Shown: positions 6,542 to 10,746 of the stretch, piece by piece | How positions within the stretch are numbered: the first letter of the stretch is position 1 | Layout of the letters: each line of letters starts with the position of its first letter | Assembly (NCBI GenBank): GCA_046705265.1 | Contig: JBJKQL010000023.1 | Span: forward strand, 1-10,746 | DNA from: JAJYTL01 sp046705265 | Lineage (GTDB): Bacteria > Pseudomonadota > Alphaproteobacteria > Ferrovibrionales > Ferrovibrionaceae | Reading direction: 5' to 3' | DNA length: 10,746 nt | The notes under the pieces: model-generated | Database searches by the model: none | What the model was told of the DNA's origin: nothing | What the model saw: only the letters and a program-made list of their open reading frames with translations | Position numbers and translations under genes: made by a program

Positions 6542-7324
6542 ATGGGAAAACTGATCAAAGCGCCGACGTTCGCTGCATCGACCTTCCTTAGCTTAATCAT
6601 CCCGGTAGCGGCCTCCGGGGCGACCGTTAACGGCCGCGATCGCTGTCAAATTCAGCCATGGAGGTCGGTACAATCCCATCGTGCAGGATCGCCGTCGAAC
6701 GCCAAAACGAGCAAGTCGAAGCGGTCCGCGCTGTTAGCGATGATCACCGTTCTTCTGTTGCCACTTGCCGCGCTCTTGCTGTCTGCCTCTGAAGCTCGTG
6801 CGCAGGGTGCCCTGGTGTGGGGATGGCACGCCAATGGCAATGTCTATTATAGCTATGACGTGGGCCAGTACGACTTGGCCAGAGCGAAGCGGAAAGCACT
6901 AGCAATCTGTCTGGACGATTCGCGGCGCGGGGGTTGGTCCAGTAATGTATGCTTGCAGCACCGTGTGCTCTTGATAGGAAACCATTTCTGGCTTGCTCTC
7001 GCATGGGGGGAGCCGTGGTATGGGCCCCGCAGTCCCTTTGGATGGTACATCAGCATGTCCAAACGCAGAGCCCAGTCAATGGCGCTTCGCAACTGTAGGC
7101 GCTCGGGACTTAGGATCTACCACGTCAAGGTAGTGCCAAAGAGCACGGATAGTCGTCGCTATTTCGTCTGCAAGATTGATAAAACGGTTTATGACAATCC
7201 TCGTTACACCACCTATCCGCCTGGAGGTGGCGGCGGGTGGCGCTCCCCGGGAATTGTTATTCCCATGCCGGACAGCCCACCATCGCCTGCGCTGCGCCGG
7301 CCGGGCCCGGCCGGCGCCCAATAG
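6542..7324 (+). CDS. Exported protein with two copies of a 34-residue unit (DUF4189-like?)
   Basis: The frame has 260 codons from ATG at 6542, preceded by agaagaagag. It contains two signal-like stretches: residues 1-26 (FAASTFLSLIIPVAASGA) and 61-88 (MITVLLLPLAALLLSASEAR then AQ). Either the real start is ATG 6740 (residue 67), which lacks a clear ribosome site, or an extra N-terminal extension has been fused on. The mature part carries two gap-free 34-residue units at 90-123 and 152-185. Both begin AL.WG, have Gly at position 10 and end with RA...AL..C; 10 of 34 positions are identical. The AL...WG...A..AL..C layout recalls DUF4189, but I am not certain. The C terminus is Gly/Pro-rich (PPGGGGGW, SPPSPALRRPGPAG), and its last codons contain a perfect 24-bp palindrome. 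Function is unknown. Confidence 0.65.
   Translation: MGKLIKAPTFAASTFLSLIIPVAASGATVNGRDRCQIQPWRSVQSHRAGSPSNAKTSKSKRSALLAMITVLLLPLAALLLSASEARAQGALVWGWHANGNVYYSYDVGQYDLARAKRKALAICLDDSRRGGWSSNVCLQHRVLLIGNHFWLALAWGEPWYGPRSPFGWYISMSKRRAQSMALRNCRRSGLRIYHVKVVPKSTDSRRYFVCKIDKTVYDNPRYTTYPPGGGGGWRSPGIVIPMPDSPPSPALRRPGPAGAQ
7294..7317. repeat. Perfect 24-bp GC-only palindrome inside the 3' end of the coding region
   Basis: Each half-site reads gcgccggccggg followed by its exact complement, with no spacer. It encodes part of the C-terminal LRRPGPAGA and ends a few bases before the TAG at 7322. The nearest T-run (about 7363-7369) is too far away for a standard intrinsic terminator. In RNA it would still form a strong hairpin and could slow RNA polymerase or protect the 3' end. 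Confidence 0.8.
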
Positions 7325-7437
7325 CGAGTTGTTCCACGCTGTACTGGTCAAAGCCAAGCGCAACTTTTTTCTATTTCACGCCTTTTTCATGCTTCTCAAG
7401 TGCTTTTTATGTGGACGACAGGCTCGGGAGATCGTGA

Positions 7438-8121
7438 ATGAAAACTGCGTTAGGTGCATTCCTTCTGCTCACTTTTTTGGCGATGCCGCTATGCGCCCAA
7501 GCCTGCCCTGCGGGCCAGTTATTGGTGCCTAAGCTTGGAGGGGTGACGTGCCAAACGATGCCAAATTGTCCGGCCGGGGAAACCATGGGCATCGGTGACA
7601 GCGGATTCGAATGTTTCGCGAAGGAACACTACGTAGCCATCAAGCATAACCGCTTCGCCTTCTTTGCGCTGAGCACAGCTGGCATGGTTGACGCCATCTG
7701 CATGGCGTGGATCCCGGCGGACTCTCCTTACCAGGCGAAAATCACGGACGACTTTCTGGACCCGGCAAACCATGCCAAGAGCTCTGGCTGGACGGCATGG
7801 GTGGCAGCGGTGAGCTATCGGATAAATGACGCGGCCACGAAAATCACCCTAACAAATGTTCGCCGTTGGCAGATGGACCCAAATGGCCGAGCAACCGCTA
7901 GCGACCCAGTTTCCATTCGCCTAACCGTCCTTCTTTATGACAGGCCGCAATCAGGTTGGCCATGCTCAAAGCGCACATGGATGGCCTTGCTCGAGATTCC
8001 GCAACCACAACCTGTTGTTTCCCCGTTCGGTCTAAAGGGCGGGTGGGGTCCGCCTAATCCGCTCGCAACGCGGTGCGGAACCGGCGTCCTAACCTACTAC
8101 ACGATGAGCGGCCATTGCTGA
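7438..8121 (+). CDS. Secreted cysteine-rich protein with tandem CPAG repeats
   Basis: It is a 227-residue protein with a clear signal peptide (residues 1-22, ALGAFLLLTFLAMPLCAQA), cleaved probably after AQA. The mature chain starts with two repeats of a 16-residue unit, CPAG...C at 23-38 and 44-59, 21 residues apart. Eight cysteines remain after cleavage (23, 38, 44, 59, 88, 176, 213 and the final residue 227), enough for four disulfides, which points to an oxidising compartment or the outside. A middle region (about 118-170) reads as beta strands: WVAAVSYRIND, KITLTNVRRWQMD, PVSIRLTVLLYD. ATG at 7438 is preceded by GGGAG with good spacing. No family was recognised. It follows another exported protein by 113 bp and precedes the papain-like protein. 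Confidence 0.7.
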   Translation: MKTALGAFLLLTFLAMPLCAQACPAGQLLVPKLGGVTCQTMPNCPAGETMGIGDSGFECFAKEHYVAIKHNRFAFFALSTAGMVDAICMAWIPADSPYQAKITDDFLDPANHAKSSGWTAWVAAVSYRINDAATKITLTNVRRWQMDPNGRATASDPVSIRLTVLLYDRPQSGWPCSKRTWMALLEIPQPQPVVSPFGLKGGWGPPNPLATRCGTGVLTYYTMSGHC

Positions 8122-8429
8122 GCGCACCGTCGATGATCGCCGCGCACATTAGCCGCACTGGCTTTGTTGATGCAGGAATCGCGGGGGTTTCCATTGCGCG
8201 CTTCTTGGTCTCACGTTGCCGATCCAAACGAACGGGACAGACGTGTTCAATGTTAATCCTCGCAGCGCGCGATACTGCGGGAGTTCCATCGATATTGCCG
8301 GGGTATTGAGGAACCTCAGCTCGTAGCAGCCCTGCCACCTAATGTGCAGGTCCACGCGGGCCAAAGCAGCCAGATTCAGGCAAGCAGGCAACATCATACG
8401 TCTTGGGTCATGCGTTTGGGATGATCTTA
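8122..8429. other. 308-bp gap without a confident gene
   Basis: No promoter, terminator or RNA is obvious here. One plus-strand frame (about 8173-8328) stays open for some 50 codons with protein-like content (LTLPIQTNGTDVFNVNPRSA, then RYCGSSIDIAGVLRNL). Its only start is a TTG and there is no ribosome site. It could be a remnant of an exported-protein gene. The last bases hold the ribosome site of the next gene (TTGGGA, 8416-8421). Confidence 0.4.
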
Positions 8430-10145
8430 ATGACGCAAAGGACGGCGCCAATCCTTCTCTTACTCTTCTGGCCCATTTGCGGCCTCATTGGAGTCGTATC
8501 TATCTACGGCGCGAGCGCGCCGCGGGCAATGGCCCAGACGAAGGTGCTGCAAGGCGGCCTAAGCTTCACGCAGGGCGCCTCAGGCAACGCGGGATCCGGC
8601 ACCGTGTTCAGCTCAAACATAGACCCGCGCCGGTTTAGGCCGGAAATGATGCCGACTGTTGGGCGCAATGAATGCATACCCCCGGATCCGCACTGGATCT
8701 TATCCAAGCGAATTGGCAACGAGTGCTACTACCTGGAACCAATAACGGCCCCGCCCGGGGGCGTATTGGTGCGGTTCAATCTAGCGCGAAATTTTTCCAG
8801 CTGCGCTCCGGATGCTTTCAACGCCCGGCTTTTGGTTTGCTGGGGTCCGATTCGTGGTAGTGAAAATTGGCCTCAACCTTCCGCGGGTCCCGCCGGACCA
8901 ACAGGCACGGCGACGCCTTCGACTTCGAACGGACGACCGACCGCGGACCCCAACTTCCGCCGCAATCCGGAGAAACCGACGGCAGCTTGCCCTGGGCTCG
9001 TGGCACAGGCTCGGGCTAGCCGCGCAGCGATCGACGCAGGCACTCCCGGTCCCGGCCCCCTCATTTCCTTGACAAGGGTTTTGCAACAATGCGCACCAGC
9101 GTTCCCGCGTCCAATCAATTGCTTCGATATGATGGTGGATGCTGCGTCGAAGAGGTGGGCTAACCCGTCGTACTCGCAAGGGAGATCTCGAGAAGCGGTT
9201 GAGTGTTATGAAAGGGCGGAAGCTTATCCACTCCTGCAGCAGGCCTCCGAATTCAGCAACCATATGCGTCTCGCGGCGGAAGCCATCCTGCAGGCCGCCG
9301 GTCAGATCGCCAAGGCAAACATCGATGCCATGGACGTGACAAAGCACAACAACGTCGGTATCGGCGTGGCATTTGGCAGCTACTTTGGCGCCCTGGCATC
9401 AACCCTAGGAGCTGTCGCTCGCGAATACCAAGTATTGGCCACTGTCAGCCGCGCTGCGGCACAGGAGAAGGTGATCCTGCCAATAGCAGCAGAGGCGGCA
9501 TCGGAATCGCAGGCCATGGCAACCCAGGCCACAGAGACTGTGGCCGAGCTGGATGCGGCGGCACCAGCAGCGTACGGAACTGGTTCTGGCACACCGGCCG
9601 GTTCGGCTGGCTACCTCGAGGACATCGAGATTCTCGATGCCGCCGGTCAGCCGATGATCAGCCAGGGTACGCTGCCAACCTGTACGGTGCTCTCCTGCCA
9701 CCGGCTCGCCAACCTCCTCGATAACAACATCTCGATCTTCGAGGCGTTCAATAAAATCCGGCCAAGAATCATCACGATGATGAACCAAGATGGAAAGTTG
9801 GTCATCACCGGTGGCTTGAATGCTAAGCAGGTCAGCTCCGCACTGCGGTCACTCGGCATCCAGGCTAAGGTGGGAACCGGCTTGACCAATCTAATGAACG
9901 AGGTGCGTGCCGGCCACCCCCTTATCGCCGGCATGAGGACGATCAGACCTCCAATCATCATCAGACCAATTGGACAGTTAGTGCCCAGCGTCGACATCCC
10001 TCTCCACGCAATCGTTGTAGAGGGGCTCGAAATGCGAGCTGGAGCGCTTGGTCTGAAGATCTACGATCCCGCGGGATTCGCCTACTGGCAGCCGCTCTCG
10101 ACATTCCAACAGCTCTTCACCGGAGAATTCGTCACGCCGATTTGA
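8430..10145 (+). CDS. Secreted protein with C-terminal papain/C39-like cysteine protease domain, putative effector or toxin
   Basis: This is a 571-residue exported protein. The N-terminal signal (residues 1-35, APILLLLFWPICGLIGVV to APRAMA) is followed by a Cys-containing region (to about 140) and a Pro/Gly/Thr linker (149-186). A helical segment comes next (about 255-380) with a glycine-zipper stretch VGIGVAFGSYFGALAST (about 309-325) that could enter a membrane. Residues about 395-571 look like a papain/C39-like fold: ISQGTLPTCTVLSCHRLAN places Gln412 six residues before Cys418, the papain oxyanion-hole spacing. DIPLHAIVVEGLE gives His526, and LKIYDPAG gives Asp546. The ending TFQQLFTGEFVTPI matches papain-fold domains in polymorphic toxins and C39-like proteins. 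ATG at 8430 has TTGGGA 8 bases upstream; 8421 and TTG 8403 are alternatives. Substrate is unknown; peptidase or glutamine deamidase activity are both possible. Confidence 0.75.
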   Translation: MTQRTAPILLLLFWPICGLIGVVSIYGASAPRAMAQTKVLQGGLSFTQGASGNAGSGTVFSSNIDPRRFRPEMMPTVGRNECIPPDPHWILSKRIGNECYYLEPITAPPGGVLVRFNLARNFSSCAPDAFNARLLVCWGPIRGSENWPQPSAGPAGPTGTATPSTSNGRPTADPNFRRNPEKPTAACPGLVAQARASRAAIDAGTPGPGPLISLTRVLQQCAPAFPRPINCFDMMVDAASKRWANPSYSQGRSREAVECYERAEAYPLLQQASEFSNHMRLAAEAILQAAGQIAKANIDAMDVTKHNNVGIGVAFGSYFGALASTLGAVAREYQVLATVSRAAAQEKVILPIAAEAASESQAMATQATETVAELDAAAPAAYGTGSGTPAGSAGYLEDIEILDAAGQPMISQGTLPTCTVLSCHRLANLLDNNISIFEAFNKIRPRIITMMNQDGKLVITGGLNAKQVSSALRSLGIQAKVGTGLTNLMNEVRAGHPLIAGMRTIRPPIIIRPIGQLVPSVDIPLHAIVVEGLEMRAGALGLKIYDPAGFAYWQPLSTFQQLFTGEFVTPI

Positions 10146-10544
10146 TCAGCAATACGGCAGCAATAACATGCTATGTGATCCAGCCGGTCCAATCCACGAA
10201 AAGTAAGCTGGGATGGACCGTGGATACCGTCTCCATCCGGGAGCGGCCAGCCGAAGCCGGGCTCGATGTCGGCCGCATTGAAGTTGTCATGCACAAGATC
10301 ATCGCGGCTCCTCGGGAGCAAGACCTGCAACGCGCAATGGCGCGTATGGGATGTTCGGAGCCGCACCAACATCAGCCACGCGCAACGGCTCCTATGGAGT
10401 CGAGCCACCATTCCTGGCATCGCGGTTGCCGCTGTCGCGAGACGTTCCAGCCGAGATTCGCGAAGTTCCGCTATCTCCCTCTTTGCGCCGTCAGTTCGAT
10501 CGACAAAAATACTTGGACCACCGATGGCGTTATGAGGCCGTACG
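10146..10544 (+). other. Coding-like but frame-disrupted region downstream of the papain-like gene
   Basis: A frame starting with TTG at 10142, overlapping the TGA of the previous gene, runs to 10552 (136 codons). Its first 70 or so codons look coding (CYVIQPVQSTKSKLGWTVDT, RIEVVMHKIIAAPREQDLQR), but the rest is rich in His/Cys/Arg and looks like noise. From about 10318 the better frame is one register over. There a 16-residue repeat appears (ATRNGAYGMFGA, ATRNGSYGVEPP), followed by SRDVPAEIREVPLSPSLRRQ. This pattern suits a frameshifted gene or two small overlapping genes. I do not recognise the product. Position alone would suit an immunity protein. Confidence 0.35.
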
Positions 10545-10691
10545 ATGTCTGATGTGGGTCTTTGGTTTCCGGCTCCGGATGAGAATAGCGCAGTTGGTGT
10601 CACAACGGTGCATATCCGTCCTAATTTTATCCGCGCTAAACCTCCGGCTATGCCGGAGCGAATAAAGGAAGTTCCACGGCTACGGGAGTGA
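10545..10691 (+). CDS. Possible small protein, 48 residues, unknown function
   Basis: ATG at 10545 is preceded by GAGG at a spacing of about 7 bases, the best ribosome site in the tail of the window. The 48-residue product contains VGLWFPAPDENSAVGVTTVH and PNFIRAKPPAMPERIKEVP. It is soluble, Pro-rich and has no recognised motif. A hairpin lies within its codons (10642-10658) and a strong hairpin follows 13 bp after the stop. It could be a real small gene ending the block, or the tail of a frameshifted larger gene in the region just upstream. Confidence 0.35.
   Translation: MSDVGLWFPAPDENSAVGVTTVHIRPNFIRAKPPAMPERIKEVPRLRE
10642..10658 (+). repeat. Short perfect hairpin, 7-bp stem with 3-base loop
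   Basis: ctccggc and gccggag surround tat. A second outer pairing, cgct (10634-10637) with agcg (10657-10660), competes for two of the same bases. There is no following T-run. Confidence 0.4.
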
Positions 10692-10704
10692 GTGGCAAAT
10701 TAAA

Positions 10705-10740
10705 GTCTCCTTGGGGAACCGCCAGGAACCTCAAGGAGAC
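10705..10740 (+). terminator. Strong 12-bp hairpin at the window end, possible terminator
   Basis: The arms gtctccttgggg (10705-10716) and cctcaaggagac (10729-10740) pair over all 12 positions in RNA, with one G-U pair. The loop is aaccgccaggaa. On the plus strand no T-run follows (cgtaat). On the minus strand the hairpin is followed by ctttaattt, which is closer to a terminator for a leftward gene entering from outside the window. It could also be a repeat family or an operator. Confidence 0.42.
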
Positions 10741-10746
10741 CGTAAT

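Noticed and set aside
7294..7370. Palindrome plus downstream T-run as an intrinsic terminator
   Set aside because: The T-run starts about 45 bases after the palindrome, too far for a standard intrinsic terminator.
8781..9347. Minus-strand open frame of 188 codons inside the papain-like gene
   Set aside because: Fully antisense to a gene with a signal peptide and catalytic motifs; Arg/Cys-rich noise-like translation.
10142..10552. Calling this whole frame a normal immunity gene
   Set aside because: The second half does not look coding in this frame, the start would be a TTG without a ribosome site, and the product is unrecognised. It was kept only as a disrupted region.
10082..10603. Minus-strand open frame of 173 codons at the end of the papain-like gene
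   Set aside because: It overlaps the conserved C terminus of the papain-like gene. Its composition is rich in Arg, His and Cys without motifs, typical of an antisense shadow.
1..10746. CRISPR array, tRNA or rRNA genes
   Set aside because: No regularly spaced repeats, cloverleaf-like sequences or conserved rRNA stretches were seen on either strand by eye.

Overview
The window looks like an accessory stretch of an alphaproteobacterial chromosome or plasmid, probably Rhizobiales and possibly Bradyrhizobium-like. I infer this from the GC-rich codon use, the GTG starts, and a soluble winged-helix/TPR regulator of a kind that is abundant there. No rRNA, tRNA or CRISPR array was seen. The host assignment rests on overall impression only.

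Left part (1-1413): this is a mobile-element border. It opens with the last 28 codons and the right end of an ISL3-family element. A complete 721-bp IS1595-family element (IS1016-like) follows at 253-973, with perfect 18-bp ends. The right end of that element cuts off a leftward gene of unknown family exactly at the junction. No target duplication is visible, so the junction has probably been rearranged.

Restriction-like operon (1413-3340, minus strand): two HNH nuclease genes lie 3 bp apart and are followed by the IS-truncated gene. Both nucleases carry the HNH domain at the C terminus and different, possibly modified-base-sensing, N-terminal domains. The first looks EVE/PUA-like; the second is a domain common in COG3440-type nucleases. 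This suggests a modification-dependent restriction module, inactivated at least in its third gene.

Decayed spacer (3341-4076): there is no convincing gene here, only three short open frames on both strands that look like remnants or small genes.

Regulator (4077-5642, minus): a 521-residue protein with an OmpR/CadC-type winged helix, a TolB-like middle domain and TPR repeats. It is divergent from the next block and shares a 194-bp intergenic region containing a 7-bp inverted repeat.

Exported-protein block (5837-10145, plus): a small four-helix membrane protein is followed by three proteins with signal sequences. They are (a) a protein with two copies of a 34-residue unit, (b) a cysteine-rich protein with tandem CPAG repeats, and (c) a 571-residue protein ending in a papain/C39-like cysteine protease fold with the Q...C / H / D residues in place. 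The last resembles a secreted effector or toxin. The tail (10146-10746) holds a frame-disrupted coding-like region, a 48-codon ORF with a good ribosome binding site, and two hairpins. An immunity gene for the papain-like protein would be expected here if it is a toxin, but I do not recognise one.
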